From Parapristionchus giblindavisi (Eukaryota > Nematoda > Chromadorea > Rhabditida > Diplogasteridae), in NCBI GenBank assembly GCA_943737045.1, contig CALSFV010000232.1:372001-436000 (forward strand): a DNA stretch of 64,000 bases. The letters run 5' to 3'. The notes under the pieces were generated by a model. That model saw only the letters and a program-made list of their open reading frames with translations. It was not told where the DNA came from and ran no database searches. Within the stretch, counting starts at the first letter, position 1, and every line of letters begins with the position of its first letter. Shown here one piece after another: positions 46,801 through 60,100 of the stretch. The translations under genes and the position numbers were made by a program.

Positions 46801-49800
46801 CCGGGAAACGAAAAACAAGTTGATCTCATATAAAAGAGCTTGAAATTCTGTTTCGAAATATATACATCTTATATCATAAGAATTCTCTGGTAAGGAGAAC
46901 GGCGCAGTTAAAATAGCGGGAGCCTTTTCCTAATTGCCACACCAACTCTTTGGATACGAGGTGAAATTGAATATTTTGATGATAATTCAATCCGGAGTGG
47001 GGAATTATGAAGAATAAAAACTCAATAATGGGCTATTTTGAGCTTTTCGATGGAGTTAGCATGCTGTAGTTCGGAAACCTCGCCCGTGTTGTGGAGCAGG
47101 CTACAGTAATCCAACTTCTTACCAGAGTGTCTTTTCAAACTTTCAAATGCATATTTCTGAATAGTTCTTTGAGCTTATCAACATGAGATCAACTATTCTA
47201 ACTATTTCGAATCGAAATTTTTGGATGCCAGCTGCCTTTAAATGAAAGTGAAAGTAAGATCGTTTAGTACAAAAAACGAGAAAATGACTAGTACTAAATG
47301 GCACAGTTTTGATTGACACTTGCATTCTATCCATCGTCTAGTGTTAGAGAAGTGATTTCTTTCGTACAGAATGGAGGAAATTGTTAATCGAGTTGGATAC
47401 GAACGATGTTGATGCTATTGATGAAGAGGCGTTGATATCTGATGATCTTATGGTCACTTCTATCAGAAACAACATGAATGAAATTTTCAACATGTGTGTC
47501 TAGAACCGAGGGCCGAAACATCGGACCGCGTTTGTTTTGCTTATAGTCTCCTTATCATTTATTTTTTATATTTGTTCACAGTCATGGACAATTTCGTCTT
47601 CCGTCTCTCTCATTAATGGAAGAAACGATTGAATTGATGGATGGAGATGTTAATTCTCTTGAGGAAGATCATTGAAATGATGACGACGAATGTGCTTGAT
47701 GTACCGAATGTATCCATTGATAAAAAAGTTTACAAAAAGCAACTTACACCTTCAGAACATTACATTTTAGATATTGCTTGATCAGAAGAACATTTAAAAA
47801 GTCCAAGGAACGAAAAAAAGTGGGGCGGGATTCGAACCCGCGTCGAGGATTGTAACGCTAAAAATGAGCTAGTTTTTTGCCAATATGTCATGTTCCGGCA
47901 TGGAGATGGTTAAAATGAGTATGATATTCGGATAGCCCATCATTTTTACATAAGATATCAAATGCCCAGAGACAAGAAATGATCGGAAAGTAGTCTGCTA
48001 TTTAACGAAAGGAAAAAAATCTGGCTTTTTTCGGAAAATCGGATTTTTCTCAAAAACACCAAATCTTTTGAAACTTGTCAGTTTTACATAACTTTCAACG
48101 CTCTTTCGAATGATATATGACACGATTGGAAAAATCATTTTGAATTTTTCACTTTTGGTAGATCAAAAATCGATATTTCGGGTCAATTTTTTGGCTGAAG
48201 TGTATCCCACCCCTAGGGACTCTAACCACCAAATATGAACGGTCTAGGACGATTTTGAAACTTTGTGCCCTCCCTCTGCCGCCCTTACAGAGAGCGCGTT
48301 TTAAAGATAAAAAGGTAAGTTAGAACCCGTTATTCAAGGCACACTATGTCCCGAATTGCTATTGCTAATAAGAATTGCTATGTAATGTTTAAAAGAACCG
48401 CAAAGCATTTTTAAAAAAGAACAGAGAAGAATCTTGTCGTGACTTTCCTACACCTGAATACCATAAATATAATAAATTATAGTGGAAACCATGCGATGTC
48501 TCATAGTCCATCTAATATGAAGTGTTAGAGCGACGACGAGAGGCACGATCAGGCATATTGTCAGCAGAATCATCATGGTCATCTCTGTAATGCTGTTTGT
48601 TTGAAAGCAAAATGCTCAATTTTTTGCTTAAATTCTTTTTTCGCTCTTTTGTATAAAATCCCGAACAAAAATTGAATTTAATTTTGCATAGGCAATTCTC
48701 CCCTAACGAACCTATACTAATACTTTTTGACGTGCTGGATTCACCGATAATGAAAAGTGTTCCTCCGTCCTTTGAAAACGCCGCAAATTCATTCTGCTAA
48801 GAGCAAATATTACACGAATGTCCAAAGTAATTTAACACTTCTAGCTCTATACATAGCTGCTTTTTTCAGTTTCTGCATTAGCTTCTGTATTATCTTAAAA
48901 AAACATGTTGAAGCCATAAAACGGCATTTCGCCGATGGAACAGCCGTCGTTTTCAACTGCTGGCAAAGGAATCACCAAACTGTTCGGAGGAGATTCTGAA
49001 ATCGACCTATACGCGCATGCGCAGGTAGGTGAGGGATGTACAACAGTAGTTTCATAAGTTGATAGTATGATCTATCAGATCCTATAATTTTTTGAATGAA
49101 CATCTGCTTACTGAATGAACATCTGTTATTTTATAACGTACGCTTTCTGATCGCTAGGAATAACAGTTCAGAAATTAAGTTACAATAATGTGTTCTACAA
49201 CACAGTCATATTCGAACACATGTTACGTTAGCCAAACAATATACTTTAATTATCATTTTTGGTGGATAATTTTCCCTAAATTAGAATCATCAATATGGAA
49301 AAAAAAACCAAACCTTGAGCAAGTGGTCAGCGTTGTCGCTATCGACAACAAATACGCCAACTCCTACGACATTCGCTATCAAAAGAACGATAATGCACGA
49401 GATAATCAAAGCCTGAGCTCTGAAAACACTAGTGATAAAGATGCATGTCGAATTTTGACTGAAACAAAGAGAGAGAAAACGCCTCAAAAGGAAAAGGCGA
49501 ACGAAAGCGTGAAAAATCGAAAGTTTCAATTTCTCTACTCTCATTGGCATTCATTCTTCTTTCAGCAGCTTATTGATAATTACAAAATTCATTTATAAAT
49601 TTCTTTTTTTCTAATAGATGGATGTACTTGTTAGAGAAATAAAGTTTAGATCCTGAAGAAGTGACGACCAGCGAGTGTAAGCGAATAAGAATAAATATAA
49701 ATGGAGGAACGATGGATACGAGACAGATATCGAAAATACACTGAAATTAATTAGCGATGATAATAATTTTGAACTGTACACGCTTTCTACACTCTCTTAA

Positions 49801-50964
49801 TCCGTTGTTCTCCGAGAAAGAATCGTACATGAAAAAATCATGGTATCATGAGTGGTATGAATGGATCAGAACTGATCATGCCGATCAAGATTTTGAACGA
49901 GCGATTGTGAGCGATCCGACCATTTTCGCTACTTCTCGTTCTCGAAAATTGTTTTTGGATATAGGGAGATGAGATATATAGTTCTGCCTGACCAGTTTAG
50001 TTACCATAAAAACTCGTGGGTCCCCTTCTTTAACATTTTTGTAACTCGAATTGTTTTGGATTTCAATGTATGCTGATCGGAATTAGTACTTCACCACACT
50101 ACTATAGCGTAGGGTAGCTAGATCACGGTAGTTCGGGTTACGGTATCCCGAAAAATAATAGGTGGCTCACTGTCGATTTCAATTGTATTTAGTCTCGGAC
50201 CATCATGAATTGTTTGGCTTCGGCCAATTCTCAACCTCTCAACCGATTTGTGATTTTCCGAATCGGTCGCCCCCATCTTCTATCCTCCACTAGATCCAGC
50301 CACTCGAACTATCTGTATACTCGCTCACTCAAAATCAATATCATAACCGTCACATTTCCATTGTATCTTCTACCACGATACAATGAATGTAACACTAATT
50401 GCAAGAGATTGTATAAATGCATAAAACAACCGTGAAAAATATTACCAGTAAAATGGGTTTCGGGATGCCCATTCGACATATTGGCCCTCCACAGTAAATG
50501 ATGGCATGTGGAAGGATTAAGAAATTACGAAATAGGAAACAGTAGTAGAATTCGTGAAACATGAATGTTATCTGAATGGGATTTTGTATTTTTCATTCCA
50601 CAAAATCTAATCATCTATTCGCAAAAAAAAACAAGTAGGTATTATGATTTAAAAAAAAAATATTACAATTCCCAGTAATCATCGTAATCATTCCACTCTG
50701 GGATTCAATATAAATAATTCTGCTGAAAAAAGAAACAATACCTGGCTAGCAATGTATCCTCTCCTCACAGCATTACTGTAATGGGAACTTCTATGGAAAA
50801 GTATGAAAAATATAATCGGATGAACGGTAAACAACGATCCCAGAGCTAGATACTTTTGAAATCTTAAAATATTATTCAGATTTAAGATTACAAATGCATT
50901 ATTACGTCATAACAAATTGGAAGCCAATATCAGACTGGAGATCATCATCCTGTGTAGAATTCAT
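43837..50964 (-). CDS. Copy E: intact seven-transmembrane chemoreceptor, 11 exons, 338 aa
   Basis: Exons from 5' to 3' on the minus strand: 50964-50906, 50862-50742, 50571-50446, 49740-49628, 49419-49314, 48793-48712, 48584-48490, 45013-44948, 44808-44695, 44181-44116, 43905-43837. Phases agree with the other copies; exon 7 has one extra codon (EMTMMILLTICL). The protein starts MNSTQDDDLQSDIGFQF and ends RGGQMTKLSRETIRQR. Intron 7 is 3.5 kb and carries a foldback element and a MITE; intron 9 carries a 450-bp repeat (44215-44665). It is the mirror paralogue of copy F. Role and family as for copy A. Confidence 0.8.
44215..44665. repeat. 450-bp repeat in intron 9 of copy E
   Basis: Matches 46797-47240 inside the intron 7 foldback, in the same orientation (GACCGGGAAACG, TTTTCCTAATTGCCACACCA, TGAGCTTATCAACATGAGAT), and in mirror in copy F (60920-61360 and 63612 to the end). 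A 119-codon minus-strand frame (44210-44569) exists here, but it is not kept in the other copies, so I do not annotate it as a gene. Confidence 0.7.
45564..45980. mobile_element. Foldback MITE in intron 7 of copy E
   Basis: Starts ACAAGGGAAGTC and ends GACTTCCCTTGT (the inner right end has ACTAAAAAGACTTCC). The arms are about 150 bp (CAGTGAGACTTTTGAATAAG and mirror). The same element is at 62292-62709 in copy F, so it predates the palindrome. A relative of its left end lies at 262. Confidence 0.75.
46279..48304. mobile_element. Foldback element in intron 7 of copy E, with a tRNA-like T-arm
   Basis: The outer arms of about 370 bp pair (TTAAAACGC at 46279 with GCGTTTTAA ending 48304). Near 47820-47870, on the minus strand, a perfect T-arm GCGGGTTCGAATCCCGC appears. 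In copy F this unit occurs at both ends of the element; here it is missing from the left end. There is no transposase; internal frames are short. Confidence 0.75.
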
Positions 50965-51510
50965 CGTCGTCTGGAGCTGGAAAGCGTTGGACTTTAGAAC
51001 AAATGAGACTAATTTTGCTGAACAACATACATCTTTCAGAATTGTGCGTGTCTATAATGAAGACCACGTTAATGTTTATAATAAATCATCTAACAAACCA
51101 TTGTAAACATTGTAAAAAAACATTGTAAACATTCTAAAGAAACAAAAAATATTGAAAAGAACCATTCGAAATGATAAATAACTTTTCACTCCAAAAATAA
51201 TTTAGGTTTTTTTTCAAAATCTTATTGTTGAATCTAGACTAGAATTATGGGTCTTCGCAGTGAATAAGAAGTATTCGAGCAAGAGTACATTTAGTTTATT
51301 CATTGTTCGATGAATTTTATAATAACATAAAAGTAAACGATTCGATTCAACAATTCAACAAAGTTTGATAAGTAAATTAGATGAATGTTTGTGATAGAGA
51401 ATGAAAATAGAGAAATAAATGGTCTTATGAGTATATTGTCCTGACGGGTATCCAAACAACGACAATAGCACAAGTGGTTACTAATGAGGATTTCTAATAC
51501 ATGGAATAAG

Positions 51511-51730
51511 TTATTGCACTAACCGATGTTTGACTATCCATTGATCGGAAGACCTACATACACAACAAATGAACAAAAGTCACACTTAACCGTAAATAAA
51601 CATTATTTACGGCTAATTGTTAGCCGCAAATAATGTTTATTTACTGCTAAGTGTTTATTTTGTTCATTTGTTATATCTCTAGGCCTTTTGATCTATCGAC
51701 AATCAAACATCGGTTAGTGCAATAACTTAT
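51511..51730. mobile_element. Palindromic MITE upstream of copy E
   Basis: Nearly the whole 220 bp folds on itself: 'taagttattgcactaaccga' at both outer ends, ACAAATGAACAAAAG and its mirror inside, and CCGTAAATAAACATTATTT near the tip. Mirror copy at 56423-56642 upstream of copy F; half of it precedes copy D (36240-36370). Confidence 0.7.
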
Positions 51731-52176
51731 TTTTTTCACATTTGATCTTACAATATGTTCAGCTATACCTATGCAAATCCTGTTTGAAAAAGCTGAAAGC
51801 ATTCTTGTAAGAATGGATCGGAGAAATTGAACAAAGTGAAGTGCGTTGCGATAATCAGTATTATCCTCATATTTGTCTAGCAATATGGATGTTCTTCTAT
51901 CAAACATAAAGGATTCAACAACAACTGAATGTGATTCTTTCAAAGCATTTTACATTTTAGGCACGTTAGTTCAATCATAAGAGAGCATGCACAATAAGCC
52001 GGGAAATAGGAATTATTACACCATAAATAATTGTGTAAGAAATATATGGTATGGCCTACGCATACAGCGCCTATAAATAGTAGGTGTATTCAAATAGCGA
52101 TCACCGGACTGGGAAAATGATCAGCGCGTGAGTTCGAAATAACATGAGTAGAGAAACGAGGCGAGGGTGATCGAAG

Positions 52177-52240
52177 CGTGGCGCATTGGTAAGATGGCCG
52201 CCTCTCCTCCCAAAGGGTAAGGGTTCGAATACCGACCGGA
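52177..52240 (+). repeat. tRNA-like segment upstream of copy E
   Basis: Box A TGGCGCATTGG (52179-52189) and box B GGTTCGAATACC (from 52222), each one base away from consensus or better, 32 bases apart. The mirror copy is at 55913-55976 on the minus strand. Arms pair poorly, so a functional tRNA is unlikely; Pol III transcription remains possible. Confidence 0.45.
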
Positions 52241-53687
52241 GTTTTCACTTCATCCCTTATTGTACACTCTGAACTAACGTGTAGGCTATGATTCATTGCA
52301 GTTAGACTTTCCTTGACAGTGTACATGAGACCACTCATAATACTTAAACAATTTTTTTATCAAGCAAAATAAATATATTTATTTATTAAAATATGATAAA
52401 ACAAAAAAACGGACCTCCGAAATTGTTCTCTCTCAGAATTCGTGTGAAGACTCTACGAATTACCTTCCGATAGCTTGGACGTATTGACTGTAGTAAAATA
52501 TTATGGGCGATAGAATGTAGCTGTACGCAATGATATGCTACCCGACAAATCTTTGTCAAGGAAAATATTCTTTTAAAAAACACATTTTCCCTCTATTTGT
52601 TGTTCACTGGGCTACAATATTGAGACTCATTCTTATTGTATTATATTCTTTCACCAACCGACAGGAATGATTTCTTTAGCGAGAGGAACACCCAGCATCC
52701 ACAGTGGAAGAATTTAGAACATCATGGGTAGGAACAACTAACAATAAAATAATAAAACCGTGATCTTATAAAATTGTGAAAAGGCTTAAAAAACATAATA
52801 ATAATGATAGTCGAACGAAAACCTGTATGAGCAGCACATTTAGTGCCCGAGTCTTTATTTTCACCGATTAAACTGATCGAGAAAACTTTAATATATGTTT
52901 TTAGTACAGAAACTATTCATAACTGCATAATGTTCTAAAAACAATTGTTATTTGTTAGGTACCGACCCAGTTCTACGTCGAATGACGAAGCTCGGCGGAG
53001 AGACTACTCGATCTCATCCGATGTCGATATTATCATATCTAATTTCGATTGTATCAAGATGATCCCTGTGATAATGAAGTTGTTACAAAACGCTATCTGA
53101 GAAAATCGACATAGGTGCGGTATCGATGAAAAATGAATTTTTCTGTTTTATGTGTGATAATTACAGGCTCCATGAGTGAAGTTCACTGGTACTTGGAAAT
53201 TGCTTCCAATTGAAAATTCGCGTCAGGGGGTGACCACACAACGATTTGGCGCCTTTTCCTAAAAGGTTGATTTCGAACCCAATCGATTCGGGAGTGGGTG
53301 CAATCGACTCCTTGGCGAATTCTAAGAAACTATTGTCAAGGAGAGTTTTTTGATCAACGGTCAACGAAGGCTGGAATTTGGGAATTTTCGGAAAAAATTT
53401 TACATTAAATTAATTCTCACTATTTTCCCATGGCCCAGGTAATTTTTTTATTTGCTCAATATCTTCTACATATTATATTACACCTTCAGTTTAAAATTCA
53501 TAATTTTTAAAAAATACATAATTTGTGAACGAACCCGTTTTGTAACGACAATCTGAATTGTGGTGTGCTCCGACGACGTTTCCTAATTTCTCAAATTGGT
53601 TTTTCGCTAGTTCTAAACATATTTTACCGCTGTTCTCGTCATGACTGAGCTATAGAACTACTCCTCGCCTTCGGAGTGCGCCTGCAC

Positions 53688-54465
53688 GGTTTACGTGCTG
53701 ATCACATTGTTGATCATACTTCTCATTTAAGTTTTATTCACTTATTCGTGTACGAGCTAGCTTACGAAGTAGTTACCATACTCACGCCATTCCGTACTCT
53801 TTCTTGTCGGTTTTATAGACTGATCAGAGAAAGAGAGAGCATGCAAATTATTTTGTTTAAACGAGAAAATACGGATATTAGATGATATTTTCAATAATTT
53901 CTTTGCTGCCTTCTCCTTCTTTTCCTTATCATCTGCTGCTTCTGCAACATGCATCTCATGAATGTCTACATCGAGGTACTCTACTGGGTTCTGGATGTAT
54001 GAACAAAACGGGTTGTAGGGTAAAGCGAAACTCTATGTCTTGATAATTTTGCTACACATATTTATTCAATAAATGTTAATGATTAGAGAGTGAATCGCAA
54101 CATCGCGCCCGCAACGCCCGCGAGCGTCCGGAGGAGAAGGATGCTCCCCATTGATATCCTACTCTATGTCGATTTGCTATGTGCTTATTTTTTTAAATGT
54201 TTTGTTAAAATAAAAGTAAATAATCAATGATAGTTACTTGTAGTTACGCTTTCGAGGGAACATGATGATTTGAAAAGCCAGGATATATTGCAATTTTCGC
54301 CAATATTATTCTACAAGAACCTGAAAATGTTTTACTGACAAGCGGCAAAGGTGTGTAACATCTGGGAAATTCACATATGAGTGGTATAGACGAAAAATAG
54401 GCTTAATCGAATCCTTGGCTAATTCTAAGAAACTATTTCCAAGGAGAGTTTGTCGATCAGAGAGA
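53688..54465. other. Unpaired spacer of the giant palindrome, with an exon-like stretch
   Basis: 778 bp with no partner in the arms, except 54410-54460, which repeats 53308-53355 in direct orientation (CTAATTCTAAGAAACTATT). On the minus strand, about 53880-53990 reads NPVEYLDVDIHEM then HVAEAADDKEKKEKAAKK, an acidic/lysine-rich helical stretch preceded by a CCAG acceptor. It looks like an exon of an ordinary cellular protein, but I cannot name it. Confidence 0.4.
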
Positions 54466-57188
54466 GTGCAGGCGCACTCCGAAGGCGAGGAGTAGTTCTA
54501 TAGCTCAGTCATGACGAGAACAGCGGTAAAATATGTTTAGAACTAGCGAAAAACCAATTTGAGAAATTAGGAAACGTCGTCGGAGCACACCACAATTCAG
54601 ATTGTCGTTACAAAACGGGTTCGTTCACAAATTATGTATTTTTTAAAAATTATGAATTTTAAACTGAAGGTGTAATATAATATGTAGAAGATATTGAGCA
54701 AATAAAAAAATTACCTGGGCCATGGGAAAATAGTGAGAATTAATTTAATGTAAAATTTTTTCCGAAAATTCCCAAATTCCAGCCTTCGTTGACCGTTGAT
54801 CAAAAAACTCTCCTTGACAATAGTTTCTTAGAATTCGCCAAGGAGTCGATTGCACCCACTCCCGAATCGATTGGGTTCGAAATCAACCTTTTAGGAAAAG
54901 GCGCCAAATCGTTGTGTGGTCACCCCCTGACGCGAATTTTCAATTGGAAGCAATTTCCAAGTACCAGTGAACTTCACTCATGGAGCCTGTAATTATCACA
55001 CATAAAACAGAAAAATTCATTTTTCATCGATACCGCACCTATGTCGATTTTCTCAGATAGCGTTTTGTAACAACTTCATTATCACAGGGATCATCTTGAT
55101 ACAATCGAAATTAGATATGATAATATCGACATCGGATGAGATCGAGTAGTCTCTCCGCCGAGCTTCGTCATTCGACGTAGAACTGGGTCGGTACCTAACA
55201 AATAACAATTGTTTTTAGAACATTATGCAGTTATGAATAGTTTCTGTACTAAAAACATATATTAAAGTTTTCTCGATCAGTTTAATCGGTGAAAATAAAG
55301 ACTCGGGCACTAAATGTGCTGCTCATACAGGTTTTCGTTCGACTATCATTATTATTATGTTTTTTAAGCCTTTTCACAATTTTATAAGATCACGGTTTTA
55401 TTATTTTATTGTTAGTTGTTCCTACCCATGATGTTCTAAATTCTTCCACTGTGGATGCTGGGTGTTCCTCTCGCTAAAGAAATCATTCCTGTCGGTTGGT
55501 GAAAGAATATAATACAATAAGAATGAGTCTCAATATTGTAGCCCAGTGAACAACAAATAGAGGGAAAATGTGTTTTTTAAAAGAATATTTTCCTTGACAA
55601 AGATTTGTCGGGTAGCATATCATTGCGTACAGCTACATTCTATCGCCCATAATATTTTACTACAGTCAATACGTCCAAGCTATCGGAAGGTAATTCGTAG
55701 AGTCTTCACACGAATTCTGAGAGAGAACAATTTCGGAGGTCCGTTTTTTTGTTTTATCATATTTTAATAAATAAATATATTTATTTTGCTTGATAAAAAA
55801 ATTGTTTAAGTATTATGAGTGGTCTCATGTACACTGTCAAGGAAAGTCTAACTGCAATGAATCATAGCCTACACGTTAGTTCAGAGTGTACAATAAGGGA
55901 TGAAGTGAAAACTCCGGTCGGTATTCGAACCCTTACCCTTTGGGAGGAGAGGCGGCCATCTTACCAATGCGCCACGCTTCGATCACCCTCGCCTCGTTTC
56001 TCTACTCATGTTATTTCGAACTCACGCGCTGATCATTTTCCCAGTCCGGTGATCGCTATTTGAATACACCTACTATTTATAGGCGCTGTATGCGTAGGCC
56101 ATACCATATATTTCTTACACAATTATTTATGGTGTAATAATTCCTATTTCCCGGCTTATTGTGCATGCTCTCTTATGATTGAACTAACGTGCCTAAAATG
56201 TAAAATGCTTTGAAAGAATCACATTCAGTTGTTGTTGAATCCTTTATGTTTGATAGAAGAACATCCATATTGCTAGACAAATATGAGGATAATACTGATT
56301 ATCGCAACGCACTTCACTTTGTTCAATTTCTCCGATCCATTCTTACAAGAATGCTTTCAGCTTTTTCAAACAGGATTTGCATAGGTATAGCTGAACATAT
56401 TGTAAGATCAAATGTGAAAAAAATAAGTTATTGCACTAACCGATGTTTGATTGTCGATAGATCAAAAGGCCTAGAGATATAACAAATGAACAAAATAAAC
56501 ACTTAGCAGTAAATAAACATTATTTGCGGCTAACAATTAGCCGTAAATAATGTTTATTTACGGTTAAGTGTGACTTTTGTTCATTTGTTGTGTATGTAGG
56601 TCTTCCGATCAATGGATAGTCAAACATCGGTTAGTGCAATAACTTATTCCATGTATTAGAAATCCTCATTAGTAACCACTTGTGCTATTGTCGTTGTTTG
56701 GATACCCGTCAGGACAATATACTCATAAGACCATTTATTTCTCTATTTTCATTCTCTATCACAAACATTCATCTAATTTACTTATCAAACTTTGTTGAAT
56801 TGTTGAATCGAATCGTTTACTTTTATGTTATTATAAAATTCATCGAACAATGAATAAACTAAATGTACTCTTGCTCGAATACTTCTTATTCACTGCGAAG
56901 ACCCATAATTCTAGTCTAGATTCAACAATAAGATTTTGAAAAAAAACCTAAATTATTTTTGGAGTGAAAAGTTATTTATCATTTCGAATGGTTCTTTTCA
57001 ATATTTTTTGTTTCTTTAGAATGTTTACAATGTTTTTTTACAATGTTTACAATGGTTTGTTAGATGATTTATTATAAACATTAACGTGGTCTTCATTATA
57101 GACACGCACAATTCTGAAAGATGTATGTTGTTCAGCAAAATTAGTCTCATTTGTTCTAAAGTCCAACGCTTTCCAGCTCCAGACGACG

Positions 57189-60100
57189 ATGAATTCTACA
57201 CAGGATGATGATCTCCAGTCTGATATTGGCTTCCAATTTGTTATGACGTAATAATGCATTTGTAATCTTAAATCTGAATAATATTTTAAGATTTCAAAAG
57301 TATCTAGCTCTGGGATCGTTGTTTACCGTTCATCCGATTATATTTTTCATACTTTTCCATAGAAGTTCCCATTACAGTAATGCTGTGAGGAGAGGATACA
57401 TTGCTAGCCAGGTATTGTTTCTTTTTTCAGCAGAATTATTTATATTGAATCCCAGAGTGGAATGATTACGATGATTACTGGGAATTGTAATATTTTTTTT
57501 TTAAATCATAATACCTACTTGTTTTTTTTTGCGAATAGATGATTAGATTTTGTGGAATGAAAAATACAAAATCCCATTCAGATAACATTCATGTTTCACG
57601 AATTCTACTACTGTTTCCTATTTCGTAATTTCTTAATCCTTCCACATGCCATCATTTACTGTGGAGGGCCAATATGTCGAATGGGCATCCCGAAACCCAT
57701 TTTACTGGTAATATTTTTCACGGTTGTTTTATGCATTTATACAATCTCTTGCAATTAGTGTTACATTCATTGTATCGTGGTAGAAGATACAATGGAAATG
57801 TGACGGTTATGATATTGATTTTGAGTGAGCGAGTATACAGATAGTTCGAGTGGCTGGATCTAGTGGAGGATAGAAGATGGGGGCGACCGATTCGGAAAAT
57901 CACAAATCGGTTGAGAGGTTGAGAATTGGCCGAAGCCAAACAATTCATGATGGTCCGAGACTAAATACAATTGAAATCGACAGTGAGCCACCTATTATTT
58001 TTCGGGATACCGTAACCCGAACTACCGTGATCTAGCTACCCTACGCTATAGTAGTGTGGTGAAGTACTAATTCCGATCAGCATACATTGAAATCCAAAAC
58101 AATTCGAGTTACAAAAATGTTAAAGAAGGGGACCCACGAGTTTTTATGGTAACTAAACTGGTCAGGCAGAACTATATATCTCATCTCCCTATATCCAAAA
58201 ACAATTTTCGAGAACGAGAAGTAGCGAAAATGGTCGGATCGCTCACAATCGCTCGTTCAAAATCTTGATCGGCATGATCAGTTCTGATCCATTCATACCA
58301 CTCATGATACCATGATTTTTTCATGTACGATTCTTTCTCGGAGAACAACGGATTAAGAGAGTGTAGAAAGCGTGTACAGTTCAAAATTATTATCATCGCT
58401 AATTAATTTCAGTGTATTTTCGATATCTGTCTCGTATCCATCGTTCCTCCATTTATATTTATTCTTATTCGCTTACACTCGCTGGTCGTCACTTCTTCAG
58501 GATCTAAACTTTATTTCTCTAACAAGTACATCCATCTATTAGAAAAAAAGAAATTTATAAATGAATTTTGTAATTATCAATAAGCTGCTGAAAGAAGAAT
58601 GAATGCCAATGAGAGTAGAGAAATTGAAACTCGATTTTTCACGCTTTCGTTCGCCTTTTCCTTTTGTTGCGTTTTTTTCTTCTTTGTTTCAGTCAAAATT
58701 CGACATGCATCTTTATCACTAATGTTTTCAGAGCTCAGGCGTTGATTATCTCGTGCATTATCATTCTCTTGATATCGAATGTCGTAGGAGTTGGCGTATT
58801 TGTTGTCGATAGCGACAACGCTGACGACTTGCTCAAGGTTGGTTTTTCCTATTGAAGATTCTAATTTAGGGGAAATTATCCACCAAAAATGATAATTGAA
58901 GTAAATTCTGTGGCTAACGTTTATGTGTTCGAATATGGCTGTGTTGGAGGACCCATTATTGTAACTTCATTTCTGAACTGTTATTCCTAGCGATCAGAAA
59001 GCGTACGTTATAAAATAACAGATGTTCATTCAGTAAGCAGATGTTCATTCAAAAAATTATAGGATCTGATAGATCACTATCAACTTATGAAACTACTGTT
59101 GTACATCCCTCACCTACCTGCGCATGCGCGTATAGGTCGATTTCAGAATCTCCTCCGAACAGTTTGGTGATTCGTTTGCCAGCAGTTGAAAACGACGGCT
59201 GTTCCATCGGCGAAATGCCGTTTTATGGCTTCAACATGTTTTTTTAAGATAATACAGAAGCTAATGCAGAAACTGAAAAAAGCAGCTATGTATAGAGCTA
59301 GAAGTGTTAAATTACTTTGGACATTCGTGTAATATTTGCTCTTAGCAGAATGAATTTGCGGCGTTTTCAAAGGACGGAGGAACACTTTTCATTATCGGTG
59401 AATCCAGCACGTCAAAAAGTATTAGTATAGGTTCGTTAGGGGAGAATTGCCTATGCAAAATGAAATTCAATTTTTGTTCTGGATTTTATACAAAAGAGCG
59501 AACAAAGAATTTTGAAGCAAAAAATTGAGAATTTTGCTTTCAAACAAACAGCATTACAGAGATGACCATGATGATTCTGCTGACAATATGCCTGATCGTG
59601 CCTCTCGTAGTCGCTCTAACACTCCATATTAGATGGACTATGAGACATCGCATGGTTTCCACTATTATTTATTATATTTATGTCACGACAAGATTGTCAC
59701 GACAAGTCACGACAAGATTCTTCTCTGTTTTTTTTTAAATGCTTTGCGGTTCTTTTAAACATTACATAGCAATTCTTATTAGCAATAGCAATTCGGGACA
59801 TAGTGTGCCTTGAATAACGGGTTCTAACTTACCTTTTTATCTTTAAAACGCGCTCTCTGTAAGGGCGGCAGAGGGAGGGCACAAAGTTTCAAAATCGTCC
59901 TAGACCGTTCATATTTGGTGGTTAGAGTCCCTAGGGGTGGGATACACTTCACCCAAAAAATTGACCCGAAATATCGATTTTTGATCTACCAAAAGTGAAA
60001 AATTCAAAATGATTTTTCCAATCGTGTCATATATCATTCGAAAGAGCGTTGAAAGTTATGTAAAACTGACAAGTTTCAAAAGATTTGGTGTTTTTGAGAA

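Larger units (their letters stand above)
44270..53687 (-). repeat. Left arm of the giant receptor palindrome
   Basis: Pairs with 54466-64000. From 53687 out to about 49520, x + x' = 108153 without a net indel. Farther out the sum drifts (108151, 108142, 108149, then 108270 after a 121-bp difference). Contains copy E except its last two exons. The true outer border cannot be seen because the right arm runs off the window. Confidence 0.95.
50965..53687 (-). other. 5' flank of copy E up to the palindrome spacer
   Basis: Holds the conserved upstream block of the family (50965-51260), a palindromic MITE (51511-51730, TAAGTTATTGCACTAACCGA ends), a tRNA-like unit (52177-52240) and about 1.3 kb with no recognisable gene (52390-53687). 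All is mirrored at 54466-57188, which therefore needs the same reading. Confidence 0.6.
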
